Shown here piece by piece: positions 1 through 8,321 of a stretch of DNA of 35,101 nt (position 1 is the stretch's first letter; each line of letters starts with the position of its first letter). Both the position numbers and the translations under genes were made by a program. The notes below the pieces were generated by a model. The model was not told the origin of the DNA, did no database searches, and saw only the letters and a list, made by a program, of their open reading frames with translations. The stretch is from positions 1 through 35,101 of the forward strand of contig JANTHO010000022.1 in assembly GCA_024762335.1 (NCBI GenBank), given 5' to 3'. The stretch is from Acidimicrobiia bacterium (GTDB lineage Bacteria > Actinomycetota > Acidimicrobiia > Spongiisociales > UBA5794).

Positions 1-1
1 T

Positions 2-184
2 GAACTCGATCTGCATCGCGTCGAGGCCGGCGTATTCCGCACGAATCCTGCATCGGCCCGGGTCGCAGACAAGTCCGGAATGGTCTTGGAGGGGATTTCC
101 CGAGATGCCTATTGCAAGGCGGGGAGTTGCATCGACCGCCTCTCCTACGGCCTGGCCCGTTCCGGACACGGCCGAACCAGGTGA
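2..184 (+). CDS. GNAT family N-acetyltransferase, C-terminal fragment (5' end outside window)
   Basis: The second forward frame is open from the first base to a TGA at 182-184 and encodes about 60 residues. The peptide reads like the end of a RimJ/RimL-type GNAT acetyltransferase: an L-x-R-V-E-A strand, then N-P-A-S-A-R-V-A-D-K-S-G-M, matching the family pattern N-x-A-S-x-x-V-x-x-K-x-G-F before the acetyl-CoA site, then L-E-G, and finally D-R-L-S-Y-G-L, like the usual closing D-x-x-x-Y-x-L strand. Such enzymes acetylate protein N-termini or small amines with acetyl-CoA. The substrate cannot be told from this fragment. It runs toward the HhH-GPD gene, whose stop lies 18 nt away on the other strand. 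The assignment to GNAT is fairly safe. Confidence 0.82.
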   Translation, partial: ELDLHRVEAGVFRTNPASARVADKSGMVLEGISRDAYCKAGSCIDRLSYGLARSGHGRTR

Positions 185-202
185 CGGCGAAGCGGCGGTC
201 CG

Positions 203-751
203 CTACGACCGACTCGCCTTCCACTCCTTCTTCCGGCGCTTGAGGTCGGCGCGGTCTTCTGCGTTCTCGATCTCCGAGATGTTCGGCCAGTCCGGCATGT
301 GGCGTTCCCAACCAACCGGCCGCACACCGAAGCGGCGTGCCAACACGGCCAGGTACACGCGGGCCTTGTACTCGCCGAAGCCCGGCATAGCCATGAGACT
401 GTCCATCAACTCATCCGCGTCGGCAACGCCGGCCCAGAGCGCCGTCGTGTCGCCGTCGTAGTCGTCGGTGATGTGGGCTGCGACGGCTTGTACCCGCTTT
501 GCCATGTTGCCGGGGAAGCGGTGGACTGCCGGTTTCTCCTTGAACGCCTTCTCGAGATCGTCGGGCGCCATGAGAGCGATAGCCGAGGGATCGAGACTAC
601 CGACCCGGTCCCGGATGCGCCGGGGACCGAGAAACGCCGTCTCGACGGGAACCTGTTGATAGAGAACGATTCCGATGAGGAGTGAGAACGGGTCGTTCTC
701 CAGAAGCTCGTTGGCCGCGTCGTCGTCTGTGTAGAAGAGCGTATTCGTCAT
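203..751 (-). CDS. HhH-GPD family protein (base-excision-repair type, TIGR03252-like)
   Basis: This 182-residue protein resembles the uncharacterized actinobacterial HhH-GPD family, distantly related to endonuclease III and AlkA glycosylases. The N-terminal half has the helical F-S-L-L-I-G-I-V-L-Y-Q-Q-V-P-V segment typical of the fold. A helix-hairpin-helix DNA-binding loop M-P-G-F-G-E-Y-K-A lies at about residues 122-130. The position where true glycosylases carry the catalytic Asp reads G-V-R-P-V-G-W-E, so classical glycosylase chemistry is unproven. The C-terminus is Lys/Arg-rich. The ATG at 751 is preceded by AGGAAGGA at 5 nt spacing. It is transcribed divergently from the AlaX gene, and the two share about 79 nt of upstream DNA. 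A role in DNA repair is inferred from the fold only. Confidence 0.85.
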   Translation of the reverse strand: MTNTLFYTDDDAANELLENDPFSLLIGIVLYQQVPVETAFLGPRRIRDRVGSLDPSAIALMAPDDLEKAFKEKPAVHRFPGNMAKRVQAVAAHITDDYDGDTTALWAGVADADELMDSLMAMPGFGEYKARVYLAVLARRFGVRPVGWERHMPDWPNISEIENAEDRADLKRRKKEWKASRS

Positions 752-830
752 GGGGTCCTTCCTGCGTCTACCGGGAACCGTAGCGGTGTTGGTGGACGAC
801 GGTAGGGTGCGGTGGTTGCAAGGAGGCGCT

Positions 831-1562
831 GTGACCGAAAAGATCTATTCAACCCGGGCGTACGAGCGCTCGATGACGGCAACCGTGCTCGACGTCGATA
901 CGGAAGCGGGGGCGGTGCTCCTGGATCGAACCGTGTTTTATCCGGGTGGCGGCGGCCAACCCCACGATCTCGGCAGCATCTCTACAGGTTCCGATCGTTA
1001 CGACGTCGTGAAGGTCACGCAGGACGACCGGGGCGTGTGGCATTGGATCGATGGACAACTCCCGGCACCGGGCGCCGAGGTCGTCGGTGAACTCGACTGG
1101 GAGCGCCGCCATCTCCTGATGAGGACCCACACGGCAATGCACACGCTGTGCGGTGTCATCTGGAACCGATTCGAAAGTCCTGTGACCGGTGGGAACATGA
1201 CACCGGGGGAGGGGCGCCTCGATTTCGAGATTCCCCAATGGACGCAGGAGGACCGTCCCGAGGTGGAAGCCGAGTTCAACAGACAACTCGCCATGGACTA
1301 CCCGATCGAGGTGTCATTCCTCGACCGTGCCGATGCCGACAGGGACCCCAGCCTGATCAGAACCAAGGTGAGCCTGTTGCCGCCATCCCTGACGGTCGTG
1401 CGCGTCATCGACATCGTCGGACTGGATCGACAGGCCGACGGTGGGACGCATGTAGCGTCAACCGCGGAAGTGGGCACGGTTCGCATCACGAAGGCTGAAT
1501 CCAAAGGAAAGGGCTTCCGCCGAATCCGGTTCGCAATCGACCAAGCACCGACGGCCGGCTGA
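831..1562 (+). CDS. Alanyl-tRNA editing protein AlaX family
   Basis: A stand-alone editing-domain homologue of alanyl-tRNA synthetase (243 aa), expected to hydrolyse mischarged Ser- or Gly-tRNA(Ala) in the cytoplasm. The N-terminal part has the F-Y-P-G-G-G-G-Q-P motif (start of the editing domain). The zinc motif H-T-A-M-H gives ligands His100 and His104. The C-terminal G-G-T-H-V motif supplies His207. The position four residues before His207, normally the Cys of the C-x3-H zinc pair, is Asp203. I chose the GTG at 831 because AAGGAGG sits just upstream and homology begins soon after. An in-frame ATG at 750 overlaps the divergent gene's start and would add 27 unrelated residues. The gene ends 2 nt from the convergent SRPBCC gene. 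Confidence 0.88.
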   Translation: MTEKIYSTRAYERSMTATVLDVDTEAGAVLLDRTVFYPGGGGQPHDLGSISTGSDRYDVVKVTQDDRGVWHWIDGQLPAPGAEVVGELDWERRHLLMRTHTAMHTLCGVIWNRFESPVTGGNMTPGEGRLDFEIPQWTQEDRPEVEAEFNRQLAMDYPIEVSFLDRADADRDPSLIRTKVSLLPPSLTVVRVIDIVGLDRQADGGTHVASTAEVGTVRITKAESKGKGFRRIRFAIDQAPTAG

Positions 1563-1564
1563 TC

Positions 1565-2065
1565 CTACGCCGGGGTCGCCCTCGAATTCATCCTCAACTC
1601 GACGATGAGACCTTCGAAGAACCGGCGCAACGCAGATTCCGCGATCCGATGCATCGCAACGCGATCGACCACCGCCCCGATTCTCCCCAGAGGTGGTTTG
1701 TACGACGCCAGCAGCGACACCATGGTGCGACGCTCATCGATCGGTTCGATCTCCAGATCAGCCGTGACGACGGGGTAGATATCCTCGTGATCCAGCGGTT
1801 CCCATGAGAGATGGATCCGCCCCATCGGCAGCGCCCCGGGGACAGGCACATAGTCGGCGACACGGAAACAGACCTCTTTGACGAGATGCACGCCCGCCAC
1901 GTCGAGGTCCACATGGGTGTCACCTTCGTTCAGCCAGGTGACACCGACCCGTCGCGGAGCGTCGAGCGCGGGCACCGAACGTTCGGTCAGGAGGCGGCGA
2001 ACCTCGGCGAACGGAATGCCTACGGCCTTGTACAGTTGAACGTACTGCTCGTGCATCAATGACAT
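1565..2065 (-). CDS. SRPBCC (START/polyketide-cyclase-like) family protein
   Basis: A 166-residue protein with the pattern of a helix-grip SRPBCC domain. An N-terminal helix is followed by alternating hydrophobic strands: V-T-W-L-N-E-G, L-V-K-E-V-C-F-R-V, R-I-H-L-S-W-E-P, V-T-A-D-L-E-I-E-P and T-M-V-S-L-L-A-S-Y. A long C-terminal helix contains R-F-F-E-G-L-I-V-E-L. Proteins of this type bind hydrophobic ligands or act as cyclases or aromatases. The ligand here is unknown, and no signal peptide or membrane segment is present. I used the ATG at 2065: the frame is open to 2170, but the extra 35 residues are Arg/Pro-rich and unlike the family. Only a weak ribosome site (GGTGG) precedes it. It diverges from the thioredoxin operon. 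Confidence 0.62.
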   Translation of the reverse strand: MSLMHEQYVQLYKAVGIPFAEVRRLLTERSVPALDAPRRVGVTWLNEGDTHVDLDVAGVHLVKEVCFRVADYVPVPGALPMGRIHLSWEPLDHEDIYPVVTADLEIEPIDERRTMVSLLASYKPPLGRIGAVVDRVAMHRIAESALRRFFEGLIVELRMNSRATPA

Positions 2066-2223
2066 GGAACCACCGATTGTCCGTTCGTCGTAGGGGCAAG
2101 GGACCCTCTTCGCGTGGGACCTTCGGCAGAGAAGCGGTGAGGGGATATCGCTCGGCGTACTCCGAGTCATGAGTGTCGCACTTGAGACACTCTGGGGAAC
2201 ACCGCGTCCGTCAGATCGTTGAG

Positions 2224-2763
2224 ATGACTATGAAGAGAGCACATCTCGTGGCGTTCGGTCTTGCATTCACTCTTGTACTCGCCGCGTGCGCAGGAATCGC
2301 TTCCGAAGCGGAGACCGCCGCACCGGAACCAACCGTAGAGACCGACGCCGGCGCTCCTGCTCCCGAAACCGAGTTCGTCTACTTCGACGGCACACAGGGT
2401 TCGCTCAACGACTACGCCGGAACGCCCCTGGTTGTGAACTTCTGGGCCTCCTGGTGTCCTTCCTGTGTGGCCGAGATGGCTTCTGCATTCCGACCCGTCC
2501 AGGAGCGACTCCAGGGAGAGGTCGCGTTCCTCGGCATGAACCTCCAGGACGAGCGGGCGGCGGCTCTGCGAATGGTCGACGAGACCGGCGTACTCTTCGA
2601 CCTGGCGGAAGATCCGCAGGGTGACCTGTACGTGGAACTCGGCGGCATTGGAATGCCATACACCGTCTTCATCGATGAGAACGGCACCATCGTCGACGAA
2701 CACAACGGTCCTCTGGACGATGCCCAGCTTGCCGACAAGATCGCGGAAGCGTTCGGCCCATGA
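2224..2763 (+). CDS. Lipoprotein thioredoxin-fold protein, TlpA/ResA-like
   Basis: A 179-residue exported thiol-disulfide oxidoreductase. A lipoprotein signal (M-T-M-K-R, a hydrophobic stretch, then L-A-A-C) gives lipidated Cys22. A Thr/Glu/Pro/Ala-rich linker follows. The thioredoxin domain starts at about residue 48 with active site W-C-P-S-C (Cys78, Cys81) and the cis-proline region G-M-P-Y-T at about 144-148. Proteins of this group reduce apocytochrome c cysteines or other exported thiols and are recharged by CcdA, whose gene overlaps this one by 4 nt (ATGA). That neighbour makes the redox-relay role likely. ATGs at 2224 and 2230 are both possible starts. The longer frame from 2173 would put charged residues ahead of the signal. 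The client could include the octaheme cytochrome encoded about 25 kb away, but that is inference. Confidence 0.9.
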   Translation: MTMKRAHLVAFGLAFTLVLAACAGIASEAETAAPEPTVETDAGAPAPETEFVYFDGTQGSLNDYAGTPLVVNFWASWCPSCVAEMASAFRPVQERLQGEVAFLGMNLQDERAAALRMVDETGVLFDLAEDPQGDLYVELGGIGMPYTVFIDENGTIVDEHNGPLDDAQLADKIAEAFGP

Positions 2764-3641
2764 TCGACGCGCCGCTTGCTCTCGCGTTCGCAGCAGGACT
2801 CGTGGCAACGGTCAACCCATGCGGCTTCGCGATGCTCCCCGCATACCTGTCGTACTTCATGGGGATCGAGGAAGAAGACCGAACGACCGGGACGGCCGTG
2901 AGAACGGCCCTCGCCGTCGGATCGGTCGTCTCGCTCGGCTTCCTCCTCGTCTTCGGACTGACCGGGATTCTCATCACCGCGGGATTCCGGATCGTCATCG
3001 ACCTCATTCCCTGGGTCGCCATCGTCGTGGGGTTCGGTGTGATCGCCCTCGGCATCGCCCTACTGCGAGGCGACGAGATGACGGTCGGTCTGCCCAAGGT
3101 ACAGCGAGCTTCTTCTGGAAGGGGATACCGCTCGGTGTTCCTGTTCGGCGTGTCGTACGCGGTTGCTTCGCTTTCCTGCACGCTGCCGGTATACCTGACC
3201 GTCGTCGCCACACAGGTCACTCGCGGATCTTTCGTCTCCGGCGTCGCGACCTTCCTCGCATACGGAACGGGCATGGCGATCGTCTTGGTTGCGGTCACTG
3301 TGGCACTCGCCATCGGCAAGCGTTCCCTTGTGACATGGCTGCGGGACTCTGCCCGCTACATCAGCAGAGTCTCCGGCTTGATCCTCATCGCCGCCGGGTT
3401 ATACATCGTTTGGTTCTGGTTCATCAGCCTCACGTCCGGGGCTCAAACGCTCAGTGGAGGTGGGGGTGTGTTCGGATTCGTCGAGTATCTCTCTCAGACG
3501 GCGCAGAACACGATCGCCAACGCTCCGCTGCAGTGGGGCCTCGGATTCGTCGGGGTGATCGCTCTGGGTAGCGCCGTAATCCTGTACAGCCGGTACGCCG
3601 GCCGGAAGCGGTCGATCCCAGTCGTCTCCGTCGATGAGTGA
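2760..3641 (+). CDS. ccdA: Cytochrome c biogenesis protein CcdA (DsbD transmembrane family)
   Basis: An integral membrane protein of 293 residues, somewhat longer than minimal CcdA proteins. It passes electrons from cytoplasmic thioredoxin across the membrane to extracytoplasmic thioredoxin-like proteins. The two redox cysteines lie in the family motifs V-N-P-C-G-F-A-M-L-P-A-Y (Cys21, first membrane segment) and S-L-S-C-T-L-P-V-Y (Cys140, later segment). Several hydrophobic helices and a final helix before a short basic tail are visible. It overlaps the upstream lipoprotein thioredoxin by 4 nt and the downstream MFS gene by 8 nt, which suggests translational coupling. Paired with the TlpA-like protein it forms a complete extracytoplasmic reducing path. 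Confidence 0.92.
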   Translation: MIDAPLALAFAAGLVATVNPCGFAMLPAYLSYFMGIEEEDRTTGTAVRTALAVGSVVSLGFLLVFGLTGILITAGFRIVIDLIPWVAIVVGFGVIALGIALLRGDEMTVGLPKVQRASSGRGYRSVFLFGVSYAVASLSCTLPVYLTVVATQVTRGSFVSGVATFLAYGTGMAIVLVAVTVALAIGKRSLVTWLRDSARYISRVSGLILIAAGLYIVWFWFISLTSGAQTLSGGGGVFGFVEYLSQTAQNTIANAPLQWGLGFVGVIALGSAVILYSRYAGRKRSIPVVSVDE

Positions 3642-4866
3642 CCGAACACAAGCCACCCTGTCTCGTGGCGTCGAGCAGCGGCGGGCATTGATCGGGATCG
3701 CCGCATCGCAACTCCTCGTCCTCACCCTGTGGTTCTCGGCGGCGGCCGTGGCCCCGCAGCTACGAGCCCAGTGGGGGCTGACGGTCGGGCAGGCTGCCTG
3801 GCTCACGCTCGCGGTGCAGATCGGTTTCGTAACCGGGGCCCTGACGATCGCCGTTACTGGACTGGCGGACTCGGTTGCATCCCGGAAACTGTTCGCAATC
3901 GCAGCGGCGGCCGGTGCCGTCTCGAATGCGGCGATGATCTTCGTCTCGGCAGACTCCGTTCCCGTGGCGTTCGCCTTACGAGCGTTGACGGGCGTCGCTC
4001 TCGCCGGTGTCTACCCCAGTGGCATGAAGGCCATGGCCGGCTGGTTCAGGCGGGGGCGTGGCATGGCACTCGGCGTCCTGCTGGGAGCACTCACGGTCGG
4101 AAGCGCCGGGCCACATCTCATTCGCGGAATCGGCCTGGAGTGGCAAGGCGTCATTCTCGGCGCCTCCGGGCTCAGTCTCATCGGAGCGTTCGTCATGATC
4201 TCCGCCGTCTCCGACGGTCCGTATGAGGTAGCGCCATCGTCGTTTTCGCTGCGGCACATCGGAGCGGCGGTCCGCAACCGCGGCGTGCGGCTGTCGACCT
4301 ACGGATATCTCGGGCACATGTGGGAGCTCTATGCGATGTGGACGTGGACGGCCGCATTCCTTGCTGCGAGCGCCGCTGAGAGCGGCAGCGGCGACGGATG
4401 GGTCCCCGTCGCAACGTTTGCGATCATCGCAATTGGAGGTCCTGCCTCATACCTCGCGGGACGGCTCGCCGATCGTCACGGCCGAACGTTGGTGGCCGGA
4501 GGTGCGATGGCGATCTCAGGGGCATCGGCCATCGCCACGGTTCTCGTGTTCGGCCGCTCGCCGTTCCTCGTTGTTCCCTTGTTTCTCGTCTGGGGAGCAT
4601 CCGTTGTCGCCGACTCGGCGCAGTTCTCGACGATGGTCACGGAAACGGCGAGGGACGACCGGCGCGGCACGGCATTGACGCTGCAGACGGCCCTCGGTTT
4701 CGTCCTCACGCTCGTCACGATCCGCGGTGTACCGATCATCGCCGACACATTCGGCTGGCGATGGGCGTTTCCCTGGTTAGCGATCGGGCCGGTGCTCGGC
4801 ATCTTCGCAATGGTTGCTCTCCGAAAGTCGAGTGCGGCGCGCCACCTCGCCGGCGGTCTTGGCTAG
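3634..4866 (+). CDS. MFS transporter
   Basis: A 410-residue major facilitator superfamily protein with about 12 hydrophobic segments. The loop between helices 2 and 3 reads G-L-A-D-S-V-A-S-R, a version of the MFS motif A, and a half-repeat version A-G-R-L-A-D-R-H-G-R appears near residue 276. The sequence resembles nitrate/sugar-type MFS permeases (for example G-V-Y-P-S-G-M-K-A-M-A-G-W), but the substrate cannot be assigned. The ATG at 3634 lies inside the end of ccdA (ATGAGTGA overlap), so it is probably the third gene of the tlpA-ccdA operon. Whether it has a role in thiol or sulfur traffic is unknown. A small hairpin follows 31 nt after the stop. Confidence 0.85.
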   Translation: MSDRTQATLSRGVEQRRALIGIAASQLLVLTLWFSAAAVAPQLRAQWGLTVGQAAWLTLAVQIGFVTGALTIAVTGLADSVASRKLFAIAAAAGAVSNAAMIFVSADSVPVAFALRALTGVALAGVYPSGMKAMAGWFRRGRGMALGVLLGALTVGSAGPHLIRGIGLEWQGVILGASGLSLIGAFVMISAVSDGPYEVAPSSFSLRHIGAAVRNRGVRLSTYGYLGHMWELYAMWTWTAAFLAASAAESGSGDGWVPVATFAIIAIGGPASYLAGRLADRHGRTLVAGGAMAISGASAIATVLVFGRSPFLVVPLFLVWGASVVADSAQFSTMVTETARDDRRGTALTLQTALGFVLTLVTIRGVPIIADTFGWRWAFPWLAIGPVLGIFAMVALRKSSAARHLAGGLG

Positions 4867-4897
4867 CCCCATGTGCTCTGCGAACCCAGGGCTCGCA

Positions 4898-4914
4898 CGC
4901 GCCATAGAGGCGCG
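4898..4914 (+). terminator. Possible terminator hairpin after the thioredoxin-CcdA-MFS operon
   Basis: CGCGCC and GGCGCG flank an ATAGA loop, giving a perfect 6-bp GC stem 31 nt after the MFS stop. There is no T tract. It lies between that operon and the next promoter. Confidence 0.4.
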
Positions 4915-4958
4915 CTCGGCCTCACAGTTCGCCGCAACCGCACGGTACTCCTCACCAG

Positions 4959-4964
4959 TAGAAT
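4959..4964 (+). promoter_or_regulatory. -10 hexamer of a probable leaderless promoter
   Basis: TAGAAT lies 7 nt before the ATG at 4972, and there is no purine-rich ribosome site. Transcription would start at or next to the start codon. The same arrangement recurs before the genes at 11996, 16499 and 25110. Confidence 0.6.
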
Positions 4965-4971
4965 CGGTTCA

Positions 4972-5856
4972 ATGCCCACGGACGCTGTTGCGACGACTGA
5001 AATCAGTAAGCGCTACGGGGAGACGCTTGCTCTCGACTCGGTGACGCTCACCGTGCCCGCGGGATCCGTGTACGGATTGGTCGGACCCAACGGGGCCGGC
5101 AAGACGACCCTGTTGGGCATTCTCGCCCATCTCCGTAGGCCCACGCGGGGCGCATTCGAGGTGAAGGCAAGCCAGGTCGGTGTGCTTCCCGACACGCCAC
5201 GATTCGACCCGTGGATGACGGCCCGAGAGGTCGTGGAGCTCTCAAGGGCGCTCAACGCTCCGGATGCCTTACCTTCGGCTGCGGAGAATGTTCTCGAGCA
5301 GACGGGGCTTTCGCAGGTCTCCGACCGGAGAGTCGGGGGATTCTCGCGCGGGATGCTCCAGCGGCTCGGCTTGGCTGCTGCGGTCATCGGGGGACCCGAC
5401 CTGCTCCTTCTGGACGAGCCGGCGGCGGCTCTGGATCCCGCGGGGAGGCGCGAGGTGTTGGACATGGTGGCGGCCCTACGCGGAGAATCCACGGTCGTGT
5501 TCTCCAGCCACATTCTCGATGACGTGCAACAGGTGTGCGACACGGTCGGAATCCTGAACAAGGGCTCTCTCGTCTACGAGGGGACGCTCGACGACCTTGT
5601 TCGCGGGTCCGACAAGGAGCCGGCATACCGCATCACCGTGCGTGGAGACGCCGCTGAAGTTACCCAACTGCTCAGGTCTTGTGACTGGGCACGCTCCGTC
5701 GAGGTCGAAGGCGACGTGATCACCGTCACGGCCGGAAGCACCGTCGTGATGGAACGTGAGCTCGTTCCGTGTCTTTCCCGCTCCCAAGCACCCATCGTAT
5801 CCGTCGTTCCAGTGGAGCGGAGCCTGGAGGACGTCTTCCTCGAGGTGACCCGATGA
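4972..5856 (+). CDS. ABC transporter ATP-binding protein (exporter type, CcmA/NatA-like)
   Basis: A 294-residue ATPase subunit. It has Walker A G-P-N-G-A-G-K-T-T-L, an ABC signature variant G-G-F-S-R-G-M-L-Q-R, Walker B L-L-L-L-D-E-P followed by A-A-A-L-D-P, and a switch histidine in S-S-H-I-L-D-D-V. A C-terminal domain of about 85 residues after the nucleotide-binding domain is typical of the drug/Na+/ABC-2 type exporters. The following gene overlaps by 4 nt (ATGA) and encodes the membrane partner. I chose the ATG at 4972: 33 upstream in-frame residues lack homology character, and a TAGAAT -10 box sits 7 nt before it. The cargo is unknown. Confidence 0.9.
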   Translation: MPTDAVATTEISKRYGETLALDSVTLTVPAGSVYGLVGPNGAGKTTLLGILAHLRRPTRGAFEVKASQVGVLPDTPRFDPWMTAREVVELSRALNAPDALPSAAENVLEQTGLSQVSDRRVGGFSRGMLQRLGLAAAVIGGPDLLLLDEPAAALDPAGRREVLDMVAALRGESTVVFSSHILDDVQQVCDTVGILNKGSLVYEGTLDDLVRGSDKEPAYRITVRGDAAEVTQLLRSCDWARSVEVEGDVITVTAGSTVVMERELVPCLSRSQAPIVSVVPVERSLEDVFLEVTR

Positions 5857-6593
5857 GCCTGTGGCGGCTCGAGTGGCTCCGACTGGTCCGGACACACCGG
5901 ATCTGGATCCTGTTGGGGATCTTCACGTTCTTCGGTGCTCTCGGACCGCTGACGGCGAAGTATCTTCCGGAGATCGTCGACCGTCTCGGTGCGGGTGCTG
6001 AGGTTGCCATTCCGCCGGCGACTCCCGAGCTCGCGATGGCCCAGTATTCGGGGAATGTCGTGCAGATCGGTTTGCTCGCCGTGGTGTTCATCGCCGCAGC
6101 CGCACTCGCTTTCGACTCGAAACCGGAGATGTCCGTATTCCTGAGAACCCGGGCGTCGATTCGCTCGATCCTCCGTCCACGCTACATCGTCAACATGGTC
6201 GCGGCCGCGGGCGCAGCCTTCGCCGGCTCTGCGGTGGCATTCATCGGAACGGCGATCTTGATCACCTCTCCGAACACCGTGGACACGATCTTGGGATCGC
6301 TCATGCTCGCCCTCTACTTCGTGTTCGCTGTGGCCGTCACAGGACTCGTTGCTTCACTTGTCAGGGGCGTCCCGGCAACGGCCCTGCTCTCGATCGGCGT
6401 GTTGATCACGCTCGGCTTGTTGGGGCTCATTCCGGTCGTGAAGCCGTGGCTGCCGTCGGAGCTGGTGGGTGCGTTCGATGGATTGGTTGCCGGCACCGGA
6501 TTCATCTACGGGCGGGCCGTGGCCTCGACGGTGGTCGTCGCGATCGTTTCGGTGGCGGTGAGTGTGCTGTTGATGGGACGTCGCGAGATCTGA
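5853..6593 (+). CDS. ABC-2 type transporter permease
   Basis: A 246-residue membrane protein with about six hydrophobic segments. It begins M-S-L-W-R-L-E-W-L-R, the usual short amphipathic start of ABC-2 permeases, then R-I-W-I-L-L-G-I-F-T-F. A periplasmic-side loop with P-P-A-T-P-E-L-A-M-A-Q-Y is followed by the remaining helices. The start at 5853 makes an ATGA overlap with the ATPase gene, so the two should be made together and form one exporter. The in-frame ATG at 5769 would lie deep inside the ATPase gene. The substrate is not evident. It converges with the acyl-CoA synthetase gene, whose stop is 27 nt away. Confidence 0.85.
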   Translation: MSLWRLEWLRLVRTHRIWILLGIFTFFGALGPLTAKYLPEIVDRLGAGAEVAIPPATPELAMAQYSGNVVQIGLLAVVFIAAAALAFDSKPEMSVFLRTRASIRSILRPRYIVNMVAAAGAAFAGSAVAFIGTAILITSPNTVDTILGSLMLALYFVFAVAVTGLVASLVRGVPATALLSIGVLITLGLLGLIPVVKPWLPSELVGAFDGLVAGTGFIYGRAVASTVVVAIVSVAVSVLLMGRREI

Positions 6594-6620
6594 ACCGTCG
6601 GCCGGCTCAGAATCTCGTCG

Positions 6621-8255
6621 TCACCCGTCGGTGGGCACCGCTGTGAGCCCGAGCTCTTCGATGGCCCGCTCTTTCAGCTTGAATTTCTGGATCTTGCCGG
6701 TGACCGTCATCGGGAATTCCCCGGTGAAGCGAACGTACTTCGGAACTTTGAAGTGTGCGATGCGGCCCTTGCAGTAGTCGACGATGTCCTCCTCGGTGAG
6801 GACTGCGCCGTCTCGCTTCTGAACCCACGCCATGATCTGTTCGCCGAATCGCGCATCGGGAACGCCGATGACCTGTGCATCGACGATATCCGGGTGCGTG
6901 AAGAGGTACTCCTCGATCTCCCGCGGGTACACGTTCTCACCGCCGCGAATGATCATGTCCTTGAGTCGACCCACGATCTTGACATACCCGTCCGCGTCCA
7001 TGACCGCGAGATCGCCCGTGTGCATCCACCCGTCGGCATCGATCGCTTCTGCTGTTCGGCCCGGATCGTTCCAGTAGCCCTCCATCACGGAGTAGCCCCG
7101 AGCGCAGAATTCGCCGGACGTCCCGACCGGCGTCGTCTCTCCCGTGTCGGCATCGACGATCTTGATCTCGACGTGCGGGTGGGCGGTGCCGACGGTGGAG
7201 ACCCGTCGATCGACCGAGTCGTCCGGGAGCGTCTGGGTCGCGACGGGGGAGAGCTCCGTCATCCCGTACGCGATCGTCACCTCCGACATATGTAGGGTCG
7301 AGATGACACGTTTCATGATCTCGATCGGACAGGGCGCCCCAGCCATCACCCCCGTGCGAAGCGTCGAAACGTCCCGCTTGGTGAGACCGTCATGCTCGAG
7401 CGTAGCGATGAACATCGTTGGCACCCCGTAGAGGCTCGTGCACGCCTCGGCTTCGACGGCCTCCAGGACCGCCCCCGCGTCGAAGCCGGGGGAGGGAACG
7501 ACCATCGCAGCACCATGCGTTGTGCATGCGAGGTTGCCGATCACCATCCCGAAGCAGTGGTAGAACGGTACGGGGATACAGACACGGTCACGTTCGGTGT
7601 ATCCGAGGGTCTCTCCGCAGAAGAATCCGTTGTTGAGAATGTTGCGGTGGGTGAGGGTCGCTCCCTTCGGAAACCCCGTGGTGCCCGACGTGTACTGGAT
7701 GTTGATCGGTTGATCGGCGTGCAGGAGCGACTCGCGCTGCCACAGTTCCTCGTCGGGAACCGCCTCTCCGGCGTCGAACAGTTCGTTCCACTCGGGGGAG
7801 TCGAGGAAGATCGTGCGTTCCAGTCCCGGGGTCTTGCCTGCGATTTCACTAACCATCGCGCGATAGTCCGATGTGAGATAGGAGGGAGCCGAGATGAGGA
7901 AGCGGCATCCGGACTGGTTCAGGACGTACTCGAGTTCGGAGGTCCGGTAGGCGGGGTTGATGTTGACGAGAATCGCCCCGATCTTCGCGGTGGCGTACTG
8001 AACGGCGACCCACTCTGCGTTGTTGGGGCTCCAGATGCCGACCCGGTCGCCGAGTCCAACACCGAGTCTGAGAAACGCCTTTGCCAGCCGGTCGGTCGCC
8101 TCGTCGAATTCCTGATACGTACAGCGAATGCCCTGGTGCCGGACGATCAACGCGTCGTGGTCCGGGAACCGGGCGGTTGTGTGTTCGAGATTCTCTCCGA
8201 TTGTCTCGGAGAGGAGCGGCGTCTCCGTCGGTCCCACGGCGTACGAGTGCTTCAT
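6621..8255 (-). CDS. AMP-binding acyl-CoA synthetase (fatty-acid-CoA ligase-like)
   Basis: This enzyme of 544 residues belongs to the ANL superfamily: acid + ATP + CoA gives acyl-CoA + AMP + PPi. Visible motifs are the P-loop [12 protein letters not shown], the A5 region [14 protein letters not shown], the adenylate-binding T-G-D-L, the hinge [16 protein letters not shown], and the C-terminal catalytic lysine in T-V-T-G-K-I-Q-K. It is closest in look to medium/long-chain FadD-type ligases, and the exact acid is unknown. The ATG at 8255 has AAGGAAGG just upstream; the in-frame ATG at 8270 overlaps that ribosome site. The LysR gene lies 66 nt upstream in the same direction, so the two may be co-transcribed. 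Confidence 0.93.
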   Translation of the reverse strand: MKHSYAVGPTETPLLSETIGENLEHTTARFPDHDALIVRHQGIRCTYQEFDEATDRLAKAFLRLGVGLGDRVGIWSPNNAEWVAVQYATAKIGAILVNINPAYRTSELEYVLNQSGCRFLISAPSYLTSDYRAMVSEIAGKTPGLERTIFLDSPEWNELFDAGEAVPDEELWQRESLLHADQPINIQYTSGTTGFPKGATLTHRNILNNGFFCGETLGYTERDRVCIPVPFYHCFGMVIGNLACTTHGAAMVVPSPGFDAGAVLEAVEAEACTSLYGVPTMFIATLEHDGLTKRDVSTLRTGVMAGAPCPIEIMKRVISTLHMSEVTIAYGMTELSPVATQTLPDDSVDRRVSTVGTAHPHVEIKIVDADTGETTPVGTSGEFCARGYSVMEGYWNDPGRTAEAIDADGWMHTGDLAVMDADGYVKIVGRLKDMIIRGGENVYPREIEEYLFTHPDIVDAQVIGVPDARFGEQIMAWVQKRDGAVLTEEDIVDYCKGRIAHFKVPKYVRFTGEFPMTVTGKIQKFKLKERAIEELGLTAVPTDG

Positions 8256-8321
8256 GACCTTCCTTTCCACTGGTGGCAGCGTACGGGAGCCGCATCCGGC
8301 CGACCAGGGACAAGGGTCACA

